A stretch of 64,000 bases of DNA from Puffinus mauretanicus (Eukaryota; Chordata; Aves; Procellariiformes; Procellariidae): the NCBI GenBank assembly GCA_023333565.1, contig JAJKFH010002906.1, forward strand, positions 2,930,501-2,994,500, in the 5' to 3' direction. A program made the position numbers and the translations under genes. Of the stretch, positions 24,701 through 36,200 are shown piece by piece. Below the pieces are notes generated by a model that was not told the origin of the DNA, did not search any database, and saw nothing but the letters and a program-made list of their open reading frames with translations. The first letter of the stretch is position 1; each line of letters begins with the position of its first letter.

Positions 24701-27700
24701 CGTCGGAGGCCACGTCAGGGAGACATAACAGTTTCATGCCACGTTCCCCAGCTGCGGGAGTCTAAAGGCCAGTCTGGCTCTCAGTCACTGTCTTGGCAGA
24801 AAAGAACAACTCGTACTTACTGTCTGAGAGAGAAGGGAGCTCTGTTTAGCCCTGGTCTCAAGTTTGATGATCTCAGGCTTTAGAAAAGTAAGACTAATCT
24901 GGAAGCTTTCCAAGCAAACACTGTCTCAGGATTATTGCACCTTACTCAACATCTGTCATTCCCTACATCTTCGCCTGCCCAGAAGTCCTGGTGCGGGACA
25001 AAATAGCCCCTCTCTGGCTTCAAATGTCTGGTATAGCCCAAGAGAGAGAAAAATTACCTATCAATGTATTGTAGATTTCAACTATTTGGAAACTTTTGTA
25101 CTGTATCTCTCAGTACTTCAAAGGGAAGCAATTCCAGTAATAGCAGAGGGTCATTTTACCAATAATCCTGGTAATATAAGAAAGCCCTATTTCATCCTAG
25201 TCAATAGAGCCATGTTTGCGATAACTGAACACTGGCAGAAAGGGACACTGGAGGTTTAGCTGTATCCAAATGTGAATGACATTTTTAATCTAAATCGTAT
25301 CAGAATGTATTAAGAAAGATTTCAGAAGGGAACACAGAGAGCCACAGTGTTAAAAAGTCAGGTGAAAATCTGAACTGAACCTTTCTTTTCTTTCATCTTG
25401 AAATTCGGAGATGACCTGCCTGTCAGTACACAGTCTGTGTTTGTCCACCACTGTCCAGGCAAGAACAACTCTAATGCCTGCTGATCAAATCAGCTCTGTT
25501 AACTCCTGCCCATCTTTGCCCTCATTAGGCTAATGAGATGATTTCAGACTGATGATGGGGGTATGAGAAAGAGCCTTCCTTGGTCAGAGCCAGTGTTTGT
25601 ACAAGCGACAGTAAAAAGTCAGACTGGCAGTCTCACAAAGAGAATATTTTCAGTTCATTTTTCAGGGAGTATGTTGAAGTCAGAGCAATATTTTCTATTT
25701 CTGTCCCTGCTGTATGGATGTAGGCAATTGCATAATGCTATTTTCTTCCAAGAAAAGAGGACAGAAAAGGAATTGTTCTGAACAAGTATTTATCAGAAAA
25801 AAAAAAATGTGCTGTTATACAGATTGTGAAATGTTAGACTTTGATAGTGGGAGAACTGTCTGAGCAGATGTAAATAAAAGTGTGTGTATAAAATACAGGT
25901 GTGCTAAATCAATGGGCCAAGCATTAGACTGATGTAGACTCAGAGTAACTGCGTTTGGATTTCTTTTAAATTTGAGCAACTGGGATGAGAAGCTCGCTTT
26001 CTGTATGTGTGACATAGGTATATATCCAGTGTTGCGGATGGAGGAAAATATTGATACTTCATAAGCATAATAGCTCTTTAATATTTTCAATGAGTTAATT
26101 ACATTTTGCTTTCATTATCACAGCTGTCTCAGGGATTTTTTTGCCTTTTTTTTTGTCTTTCATATGAGCCCCTTGATTACATTACCACATTTTGTACTGT
26201 ATTGTATTATGAACAAAAAATGGCCTACAAAATGGCATTTGAGACACCAGAAGAGCAGAGTAGGGTAACCTGATCTATTTGAAAAGCAACCATTTTACTT
26301 CATGGAACAGCTACAATTGATATTGCGGCAGCACTCTCACGTTGAAAAATGCTCCGCTGTCCCAAGTACTGTACACAATGAAAATATAGCACTGCTTCTA
26401 TCCCAAAGATCTTATGAGAAAGCTTAAACAACACATTAGAAACACATATTTTAAATTAAAGCATTTCAGAAATCAAATGGCAAAAAATCATGCTGTTTTC
26501 TATAGCAAAAAATCCAATTTGCTTTCTAATTCAACAGTTAAGCTTCCAAAACCAACAGCATTATGTGACTGTACAAGTGCATGAGATTAGAATTTCAAGA
26601 ACTTCAGACTTTGAAAGTTCTTGAATGTTGCTTGGTTTATACCAAGCCAAATAACTTAACACAATACCATGAAAAAGTAAAAAACAAGTCTTCTGTAAAT
26701 ATCTGTTATGCTTTTCCATCAAGCATGTCAAAGTCTGTTTTAATATACTTGAGCCAGATTAATATCAAATGAATCTGTTAGCAGGCATGAAATGCAAAAG
26801 ACACCACGTTTGCAGAATTACTCTATGGAAAATGAAATAAATCAGAAATTAACTTTAAGAAAAAGCATCATTTTGACAAAAATGCATTACAATTAGCATT
26901 AACTGTATTGATTGGTCTATAACACTGCACCATTTACCAATGCAATCTAAAACCATCTGCTGTTCTCTAACTGCTTATTTAGGTGGAAGTTTATGAGTTT
27001 TCTATGCTAAGTGTCTCCCTTTAAATCACTTTTCCTTGCAAGTTATTGAATGAAGGAAGAATACCTCTATCTTATAATCAGTGTCATGACCAGAAAACAT
27101 CAACAAGATGGCAATAATAAATAAGGTTTTAAAGGAAAGTATGTTGCAATAGAAGGAGAAGGAAATATTATTAAAATTGCTAATTGCAACCAAATAATAA
27201 AACTATTCTAAGAAATTTCAAAAATGTCTCAGAAGTTGTTAAGTGGCTTATATTAGCTGTTATGTTTCTAGGCCTGACTAGAAAATTTCATACCATATAC
27301 ACTGCTTTGTATCATTGAGCTTCATGATGTGGAGGTCTGTAGTTACAGGTAGATCCATTTTCTCTATTTGATGGTCTCTGCTTGAAAAAAAGATCAGAGG
27401 TAAAAAAAATATCATTTCTAAACAGAAGATAGCCTTTTTTTCTTCTGAGGAGAACAAACTACAGATAATAGGTGTGAGGAAATGATGGAGACTGCATTTT
27501 GCACAGCCATATCTGTCAAGACATATTTTCAAAAGTAATCACTTGATTTCAGTTCTTGCAAAAGCATAAATTGAGCAATCACCCCCAAAGAAATCAGAGA
27601 CTCCATCATAAAAATCAAATGGAATACAACATCCTTACATTCCTCTAATTTCTGTTCTTGGCCCTTGCTTTGGATTAAGCCATTTTTATTTCTTATCATT

Positions 27701-30700
27701 AAAGAGGGAATTCACTACAACTGAGTGGACAGATCATGGGCAAGAAAAGAGGGCTATCTAAATGAACACAAAAGTTTGCACAAGGTCAAAATGGGAAGTA
27801 AATGGACAGGATAATTCTTTATTCAATGTGGAAACAAATTAATTGCATTTTAAAGCATCTGATTAACAACCAATTTCTAAAGCAACAGTCGTTACTGTCC
27901 AGCTCTGTCCAAGGTAATGGACAGTGACTGCCTGAAGGACCCTTGGGTAAAAATAACAAAGAAACACACTTATATCCAGAAATATCATAAAAAATATTGA
28001 TGAAGATGGATCTGAATGTCACCTTTTTCAATATTTTTACATATATTATCCAAGAAATCCAGCTATTTCATAAAGGACTCTGACCACCTAAATGTGAGCA
28101 ATCAGAGAGGAATAACAAATAAGAAAATTAATCTACTTCTGAGTAAATATACTCACAAGTGAAAAGTGTGAAACTGATCCCAATGTAATTTTAAACAATT
28201 AAAACAAATATATGTAATTGGAGAGGCAATTTTGAAACATGGATGTCAAATCTTTTTCACATCTGAGCATAACTTAGCAAGTTTACCAAACAGTAAGCAC
28301 AATTTGAATAACAGGATGATACTGTGGACACTAGGATAGCGGGATTAATATTTGTGTTTCAAAATCATTTGGACTGACAACATTTTGTAAATTGAGTTTC
28401 TTCACAACTGGCACTTCTGATGACAGTACTTTAAAAAAACTGACTACTTTTCTACTTTTTTTCTATATTTTTACTTTTAAATTTAAATTTTCATTGCTGT
28501 ATCTTTTGAATTTCCTTAATCCTGATTCAACATCCAATAATGTGATCTATATCTTTCAAATACGTATATAATCTGACTAGAGTAATGCTTGTATCTTTCC
28601 AATGTATCCACATAGAAGCAGAAAACCAATCTTCCTCTTCCTGTAAGTGAGAAGAAAAATCTTGCATCTGTATTTTAGTGGGTATGGTCCACAACTCTTC
28701 CTATGGCATTTTGCAATGGCCACTTCATCAAAACTTGTGCTGATTTTTATACTTTAGAGTATAAACTCCTGCCAAACAAATATCCCATTCTCATACCCGA
28801 AATGCATGAGCAATATCTACTGGATAGTAATCTCAGGGCTCAGAGAATATATGTGTTACCTAAGGGGCCTTTACTGAAAGCTGCACACACTAGTCCACCA
28901 AACTGGAACCAGATTGTGTCTCACTCGATAGCAAAAATGCAATGGGAGTGGTACTCCCATATTTATGGTAAATTGGCTTGCTAGGCAGATGGGTGTTGGC
29001 ATTAGCCATTGCAGTTGAAGCTTTAATGAGGGCTATAGAAGTTGGGAGCTGTCTCGTGATGCACGTACGGTCGAACAGGGAGATGTCTGTTAAGGGAGAA
29101 GTCCATTTTTTCTTTAGTCACTAAAAGAAGTGAACCTCGGTGGACATCGGGGACTAAGCAATTTGGAAATACTCCACACTTGCAAAGACTCTTAATCTGA
29201 GATTGGGCACTTAAAAAGAATGTACAACACTGAAAGATGCCACTGGGACATGCTGCTGATCTTTTTCTTAATGTGATGAGAAGTCAAAATAGGCATCCCT
29301 CTACTTCTAAAGCCCACACAGCACAGGTACCCTCTTTTATGATCACACGCTGAATGTGAAATAAAATTTTTGTTTTCTAGACCTCTGTGGTTTGGAACCT
29401 GAAGAAGAATATGCAGAGGATCACAACAGCAATCATCTCGGAGAATGAGCCTGAATGATTTACATTTTTATTTGCATTATCTCAGAAACAGGGCAGCTTG
29501 GAAGCATGAAAATAAATGAGTCAGGGGGACAGAAGGGCAAATACCCAGAGAAAGAAGAGGGCAAAAAGAACAGATCAGTGCAACTGAACATGTACAGGGA
29601 AGAGGTGTTGGTGTCCTCTGAATGTACACGTGAAGAGGAGTGCTGGTAATAAGAGAAGAGTCTGCAAGGAGGTATCAGTCGGAAGGGCAGAACTGAATTT
29701 GTTTGACAATCCTTCATGAGGCAAGACTGGAAGGAAGGGCTGGAAAATAAAAGTTCCAACACAATTTTGTAAAAGTCTGAATTCAGTCTCTACTTTGTTT
29801 GCATGTGGAAGCAATTCTACTTCCATTATTCTTAGTTCCAGAGGATCAAATCTTACTTAACCCAATCTTTATCTAGGTAAAACCATTAAAGACTTCAAAG
29901 AGCAATTAGCCTCAGTAAAAACTAAGTGAGGGAATAATGATATGGTCTTATGTTTGTTTACATCCTATGACTAGTTCCTAGTTAGTAGTGTCTAATTCAC
30001 AGAAGGAAGGCAATGGAACAGAACGGCCATGCATTAGCAGAGATGTGTGGGGATGTTTTCATGGTATCTATTTGCCCCATATCTGGCACAGAGAAGTATC
30101 AGTAGCTTTTCACATTCGTGAGCACTGAGTTAACCCAAAAGTTAGAGGGGAAAGGAAAAGAACAATAGGTGAGAGGTTCTGGGATAATTAAGCAATAAAA
30201 AGTTTAATACAATGGAAAGATGGTTTTGCTGAGCAATGCACGCACAAAACTGACTAGTGGTGACAGGACAGGGCACCGTCTGATATTTCAGATCAAGCAG
30301 ACTAAGGATGAGAATGTTTTTTCTCCAGATGAATGCTGAACCTGCTGAGACCACAATTAATAATTATTTCACTAAGCCCAGGTAGAATTCTACAATGAAT
30401 TCCCTTTTATCCTTGAAAAATAAATGGACAGAGAGCATTTACAAAGACAGCAAAGAAATAATTGTCATGTCCTCCCATTTCTTCTTGCAGCTGAAAGATC
30501 CTTCAGTATTATTGAACCCTTTTTCCATATAATATTGTATCTCTCTATACTTACCCCCACAGGTCAGACATCAAGCATCCACTATCCATTTTTAAAGCAA
30601 AATTTCCAGAGTTAAGAAATAAATTTAAATACTAAGATATCTGGTTAAAAAGTCATATCATTTTACCAATGCCCACCTTCTGTTATCAATAGAAAAGAAA

Positions 30701-31237
30701 CCTGAATACAAAAGCAGGAAAACTAATGTTACACCCAGCCAAGAACCTTAGGAGTGCTGTTATACATTTTCTGTCTCTGTTTTAGAAACCTTTCTTCCAA
30801 AAAAACCCCATTTATATGTTTTTTCCATGATTAATTTCTATCCTCTCCTCAAGTTTAGGTTCTCGCTCATTCTCCTGATACTACGGTGAAGCTAAGGTAG
30901 ACTAACATTTGCAATAGTTTATTTTCACAAAGACTAGACATGTTATTTGTTTGCTGACAGTATGACTTCAAAAGCTGTAGGAAGACACCATTTGCATTCC
31001 CGGTAGGCCACCTTCCCATTTCAGAATGGGTTTTTCTAAGGCACTTGAATGGGTTATAAATTTCTTAGGTGCTCATGTCCTGCTGACTTGGAATTGTATC
31101 CCTACCAAAATTACATTATGAGACCGAAGCAATGCAGCCTTTTGGATTGTAGAGGTACAACACAGCAGAAGGCAATGCTGATAGGAAACATCAGGTGGGC
31201 TATATGTTTATTGGTTGAGTATCTGGGTTTCTTTCTT

Positions 31238-31260
31238 ATCCTTCAAATCCTTTGAAGGAT
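31238..31260. repeat. Perfect 10-bp inverted repeat with 3-nt loop
   Basis: The arms are ATCCTTCAAA and TTTGAAGGAT around TCC. It lies about 150 bp upstream of the duplicated sequence that flanks the second family A LTR. Confidence 0.8.
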
Positions 31261-31407
31261 TTCACTCTTCAGAGTAGATGTCCATGCTTTACCTATGAGA
31301 TTGATAAGTAGAAAAAATGTAACTGAGGAAAAGCCTAAGCTTTTACTAACAATTGTGAAAATGGAGAAAAAAACTTCAGGTATCTTTACATCTAGAAAAT
31401 TTACAAT

Positions 31408-31473
31408 GTAGTATCAGGTTATAAAGTGGGGAAAGCAGGTAGAAACCTCAAAAGTTAAAAAGTATTATGACAT
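31408..31473 (+). repeat. 66-bp direct repeat, left copy, flanking LTR copy 2
   Basis: This segment, starting GTAGTATCA and ending ATTATGACAT, recurs with the same length (no indels) immediately after the LTR at 32603-32668. There are 8 mismatches in 66 positions. It abuts the LTR exactly. Confidence 0.9.
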
Positions 31474-31657
31474 CGTGGTGAGTTAACCCTGGCTGGATGC
31501 CAGGTGCCCACCAAAACTGCTCTATCACTTCCCCTCCTCCACTGGACAGGGGAGAGAAAATATAACGAAAGGCTCGTGGGTCAAGATAAGGACAGGGAGA
31601 TCACTCACCAGTTACCATCATGGGCAAAACACACTTGTTTTGGGGAAATCAAATTAA

Positions 31658-31663
31658 TTTATT
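31658..31663 (-). promoter_or_regulatory. Polyadenylation signal of family A LTR copy 2
   Basis: AATAAA on the minus strand, aligned with 184-189 in copy 1. Confidence 0.6.
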
Positions 31664-31887
31664 ACCAATCAAATCAGAGTAGGATAATGAAAGATAAAAC
31701 CCAAATATTGAAAACACCTTCCCCCCACCCCTCCCTTCTTCCTGGGATCAACTTCACTCCCAAATTCTCTACCTCCTCCCTGCCAGTGGCGCAGGGGGAC
31801 AGGGAATGGGGATTGTGGTCAGTTCATCACATGTTGTCTCTGCTGCTCCTTCCTCCTCATGGGGAAGACTCCTCACACTCTTTCCCT

Positions 31888-32195
31888 GCTCCAGCGTGGG
31901 GTCCCTCCCACAGGAGACAGTCCTCCACAAACTTCAACGTGAGTCCTTCCCATGGGCTGCAGTTCTTCACGAACTGCTCCAGCGTGGGTCCCTTACACAT
32001 GGTGCAGTCCTTCAGGAACAGACTGCTCCAGCGTGGGTCCCCCACAGGGTCACAAGTCCTGCCAGCAAACCTGCTCCAGCGTGGGCTCCTCTCTCCATGG
32101 GTCCACAGGTCCTGCCAGGAGCCTGCTCCAGCGCGGGCTTCCCAAAGGGTCACAGCCTCCTTTGGGCATCCACCTGCTCTGGCGTGGGGTCCTCC
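31888..32195 (-). repeat. Internal tandem array (about 43-52 bp units) in LTR copy 2
   Basis: TGCTCCAGCG cores or close variants on the + strand lie at 31888, 31975, 32024, 32072, 32124 and 32175, with a degenerate unit near 31932. Relative to copy 1, one unit of about 49 bp (between 31984 and 32033) is extra. Confidence 0.75.
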
Positions 32196-32418
32196 ATGGG
32201 CTGCAGGTGAATATCTGCTCCACCATTAACCTCCATGAGCTGCAGGGGGACAGCCTGCCTCACCATGGTCTTCACCAGGGGCTGCAGGGGAATCCCTGCT
32301 CTGGTGCCTGGAGCACCTCCTCCCCTCCTTCATTGACTTGGTGTCTGCAGAGTTGTTTCTCTCACATATTCTCACTCCTCTCTTTAGCTGCAGTTGTGCA
32401 GGTTGTTTCCTCTCTCTT

Positions 32419-32426
32419 CTTAAATA
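32419..32426 (-). promoter_or_regulatory. TATA-like box of family A LTR copy 2
   Basis: TATTTAAG on the minus strand, aligned with the one at 900-907 in copy 1. Confidence 0.55.
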
Positions 32427-32602
32427 TGTGATCACAGAGGGTCTACCACCAACGTTGATGGGCTCAGCCTTCACCAGCGGCGGGTCTGCCTTGGAGCCGG
32501 CTGGCATCAGCTCTACCGGGCATAGAGGAAGGTTCTAGCAGCTTCTCACAAAAACCACCCCTGTAGCCCTCCTGCTACCAAAACCTTGCCACACAAACCC
32601 AA

Positions 32603-32668
32603 GTAGTATCAAGTTATAAAGTGGGTAAAGCAGGCAGAATCCCCCAAAGTTAAATAATATTATGACAT
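32603..32668 (+). repeat. 66-bp direct repeat, right copy, flanking LTR copy 2
   Basis: Partner of 31408-31473, same length and about 88% identical. The last 10 bases (ATTATGACAT) are identical in both copies. Confidence 0.9.
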
Positions 32669-34869
32669 TTTTAATTACTCTATTTAAAAAACAAACAAAA
32701 AATCAGGTTTGAAATAAAACATCTGAACATAAAAAAATTTATTCATTGTGACATCTTCAGATGGAAAAACACCTAAAAAAGACATATTAGCACCATATGA
32801 AATGTGAATTGAATGTAACCTGCTGGGCCACTCATCCATGTGGTGTTGCTGGCAATTACATCATATAGCTCCCTCTGTGAAAAGATTGTATCATCTCTGT
32901 TGGAGGCTTATGAAATATGACATCATCCTCAGAAAATATATCATACATAATCCTGATTATCAGACTATTACAATGACATTATATGCAAAAGAGAATCTGC
33001 AAAAAAACCACCTTTTTTACTTCATCTATTCATCTCCCCTCAAAATACATTAGGACCCGAAACAAACATATACTTCAAGTGACCGAAAGAAAGGAAAACT
33101 AGATCATAGTCAGCCTCTATGCAAATTGTTCTAAATCACCCTAAATACTCGTCAAGCTTGTCTTTTTTTTTTTTCCCCCAAGCTATATCAGTAAGTTTAA
33201 TCAAACTTGCCATATCTCCCTGCAAAAATTACCTCATTTATAACCCTTGAATCATCACAGCTACAATGTTATTTCTACATGCAAGCCAGGCATTTTTGCT
33301 CCTCCTGGATAAAAGATAGCAGACAGCTGGTCTGTCCTTCCTACTACATCTCTAATTTGTTTTGAAGTTCTATTTGATGAAGTAAAAAGCCCAGTTACAA
33401 CACTTTAAATTAAGTTAAATGACTCTGTGTTCAACTATGTTCATGCTAGCAAGGAGTTCTATGATCTTTATCGAGGCTTGATTAAGATTATGCTTAAGTC
33501 TGAATTGGTATGCACAGTACCTGTGGAAAATTATTTTTATTGTGATACAGCCATTACATAATTATTTAGATTTCTCACTTACTTGAGTGGACAAAAAGCA
33601 CAGCACAACTGACATTCACTAAAGAATATTCAAGGGCCAAATTCTCCACTGGTATAAATGCTATTGAACTATCCACTCCAAGCAAACCTTAATTTAGAAC
33701 ATCTGGAGAGATGATATCCATGATTTTGACCTATTAACAATAAATTGGACTGTATCCTTGTGTGCCAGATAGTTCTAACCCATCTCTCCCTGACTAATAT
33801 AAGGCTAAAGTCCTTCTGACCCAAGTCATTAATTAACTTGGTTCTGGAAATATCAGCTTGCCAAACTCTGTAGAGTAAGAGACTGAATAAATGAGTTGGA
33901 GAAAGGAAAGAGTGAAAGACAAAAAAGAGAAAAGAATCAAACAGGAAAGAGTCAATAAATACATTAAAACATATTATTTAAATACAGAGGAGAGGGGAAA
34001 TAAGGACAAAAGCATTAAACAAGATTTAAAAAATAATTAAAAGGTAAGAGGAAAATAAGCAGATGAAAGATGAAAGAATGCACAGTATGGCAGGGTATGG
34101 AAACATTTTGGATTTGCCAATTCATCCTCACAAAGCAGAGCTTGAAGAAAGGGTTGATAAGCAACTGATTAAATTCACTGAATAGTTATGTTGTAAATTC
34201 CACGTACTGTGCAGGCTCATAAGAGCACAGAGTTAACTAGTCAGGGGACACAAACAGAATTAGGTATGAGAAGCTGGAGGGCTGACACTCACAAAGTTGA
34301 TGTTAAGCAATGGAAATCCTTTTCAAACATTAACAGTTCACTCTTAGCATATGTCACATATCTAATGTATGTGTCTCAAGACTCCAAAACAGCAAGAGTG
34401 ACATGCAGCAACCAACATATGCCTGGCACTTTTCAAGTACTGACATACTGAGTGAAACAGCAAGTACAAGGTGAAGAACAGCATGAGTGTATTAGCATCT
34501 TCCATTCTCCTGGAAGCTGAAAGTGAGAGACATTCTGTAGTTGCCAAAGGCAATATCAGCTTTACACAGAGACTCTAAGGCACGCAGGATGCGCACGATG
34601 TGCGTTACTGGAGAAACACACCGTATATGCAAAGCTGGATGTCTAGCCAGGTACCAAAATACTTAATCGACCCTCCACCAGTACATATTTTATTTGTTCA
34701 AATGTGAAATTGTAGAAATGCTGGCCAAGTCATGAAGCCTATTTTTACAAACAGTCATTGTGCCAACATACAGGTGGATGAACAATGTAAACCCCACCTA
34801 CAGAAATGGCACTAGAGGAGATTCTGAGAGCTACAGAATGGACTGGCAAGTCTGGCTTCCATTGCTGCT
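32669..34869. other. Unique AT-rich DNA with a purine-rich tract
   Basis: No gene was recognised. A T13 run lies at 33163-33175. Bases 33636-33680 (GGGCCAAATTCTCCACTGG..) recall an old palindromic amniote repeat, but the match is too short to call. A strongly purine-biased tract spans about 33880-34085. Confidence 0.4.
33880..34085 (+). repeat. Purine-rich low-complexity tract
   Basis: About 200 bp dominated by A and G on the + strand (GAGAAAGG, AAAGAGAAAAG, GAGGAGAGGGG-like words) with few pyrimidine runs. It is low complexity without a fixed unit. Confidence 0.6.
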
Positions 34870-36200
34870 AAGACAGTAGTGCTTATGATAGAGAATAAGC
34901 ACTGAGAGCCCAGATGAACATGGACTGCTGTGAAGAGAGTCGGAACAGCTTCTGTAAAGTGGAATCTTGCAACACTAATCTGCTGCTACTTGAACAGTGT
35001 GTCAGGACGTACCTGGACAAAAGGAATCTGTCTACATAATATATTTGGTTTTTTAAAAGTCTTTGGTAAGATTCTACATCAAAGATTATGAAAAAAACTA
35101 AGTTGCCACTGGAAGCGGTGGAAAGGCTCTTTTATGGACTGAAAGCTGGTTAAAGAAAGCTATACAGAGGGGTTAATGATCAATTTTTCTAAATTAAGAA
35201 GAATCATCAGTGGAGTCTCCCAGAGATCAGGCATGGGAACTACTTTTACCAATATCTTTAGCAGTGTCCTGGAGAAGGGAATAAACAGTGACATTTCTGA
35301 ATCTGCAGAAAGCAAGGCCATCTAAGGCAAAAAGGTTGGCAGGTGAGCTTCAGTGTAGACAGACATGAAGCAATCCATCTAGAAAAAAAGATTCTAAACC
35401 CTGTCTATATGGTGCTGACTTCAGAACTGATATTAAAACTAATGAAAGAGATTTTAAAGTAACAGAGTTGATGATAGTTTTCTGAATTATTGGCTTAGTG
35501 TGCAGTGGCAGCCAAAAAAGCCTGCAAAATCTTGGTCATCACTAGGATGGGTGCTGCGGACAAGACAGAAAGCATGTCACTTTGCTGCTGTGCAAAAGCT
35601 CTGCTGCGCACACACTGAATCCTGTGTGTCATTCTGTTCTCTGCATCTCAAAGAAGGGTATAGTGGAGTTGGAGACAGTACAGAAAAGGACAGTTAAAAT
35701 GGTCTAAGGTGAGGAACAGCTGTTTTATAAGGAGTAGAAGCTGAGACTTTTCAGGTTGGAGAGGATAAGCAGGAGAGGGGATATGACCAAGGTTTGCAAA
35801 ATAATGAAAGCAGTAGATAAGCTGAATGATTGTTTGCCAAATCTCACATACTAAACCTGGATTGAACTGCACGAGTTACATTTAAACTGAATAAAAGAAG
35901 GTATTTTTTTATGCAGCAGGAAGCGTTCTGACCAGAGGCTGTGGAAGCAGACAGTATCAGCAGGATTTAAAAGAGGTTAGATAAATTCATAGACAGCACA
36001 TCTGTTAAGGGGTACTAAAAAGACTAGACAGGGATGCACTCTTTAACAGCTCTAATACAATAGTTGCAGATACCAGGAGAGTATAAGGGGAAGGATCATA
36101 GAAAGAAGCCAAGCTCATGTACTATCTGTAGAAAGCATCCTCTTTTGCCACTATCAGAAACAGAATACTGGTCTTTCTATACATTCTCTTGGCACCTAAA
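34870..36200 (+). mobile_element. Ancient CR1 LINE, ORF2 reverse transcriptase to 3' UTR
   Basis: A long decayed CR1. Its blocks run in family order. A 'TGTAAAGTGGAATCTTGCAA' region (34954-34973) precedes a 'AAGTCTTTGGTAAGATTCTA' block (35058-35077, the SKAFDxV region). Then 'AGTGGAGTCTCCCAGAGATC' (35209-35228) corresponds to the SGVPQGS motif and is followed by the LFNIFI-like stretch. Farther on are 'GGGGATATGACCAAGG' (35777-35792), 'AAACTGAATAAAAGAAGGTA' (35884-35903), 'GAGGCTGTGGAAGCAGACAG' (35935-35954) and 'AGAATACTGGTC' (36162-36173). This tail type matches older CR1 lineages shared with turtles and crocodilians, not the young avian ones with ATTCTATG ends. Stops and indels break all frames. 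Confidence 0.75.

Larger units (their letters stand above)
14876..31407. other. Large repeat-poor, gene-free AT-rich stretch
   Basis: I recognise no gene, LINE, SINE or LTR in these 16.5 kb. Contents worth noting: a GAGAGC-type purine repeat (18112-18146) in a locally GC-rich patch (17940-18460), perfect hairpins at 21085-21108, 21719-21745, 28942-28960 and 31238-31260, and a stretch at 21958-22319 that is open on both strands. Blocks such as 16280-16450 and 18540-18690 have the look of non-coding conserved DNA (long interspersed A/T words without simple repeats), but conservation cannot be tested here. Confidence 0.45.
31474..32602 (-). mobile_element. Solo LTR, avian endogenous retrovirus, family A (copy 2)
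   Basis: Second copy of the LTR seen at 1-1088, in the same orientation (sense on the minus strand). It holds the same TATTTAAG box (32419-32426) and AATAAA signal (31658-31663). Its ends are not canonical: the first T of the terminal TGTGG is replaced by C, and the other end stops at CCCAA without the final TACA. No retroviral coding sequence lies on either side, so it is a solo LTR or an integrase-independent insertion. It carries one more internal tandem unit than copy 1. The open frame of about 240 codons on the + strand, running across most of the element, is antisense to the LTR and is not a gene. Confidence 0.92.

Noticed and set aside
24593..25259. Two adjoining open frames of 96 and 131 codons
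   Set aside because: No homology that I recognise, and they overlap in different frames. Likely chance.
31504..32229. A 241-codon open frame on the + strand, the longest in the window
   Set aside because: It lies antisense inside family A LTR copy 2 and owes its length to the GC-rich internal repeats. Copy 1 has the same frame broken.
33636..33680. Similarity to an old palindromic amniote repeat (GGGCCAAATTCTCCACTGG...)
   Set aside because: Only about 45 bp is recognisable and the second arm is not visible. Similar faint matches near 61555-61640 and 63085-63160 are even weaker.
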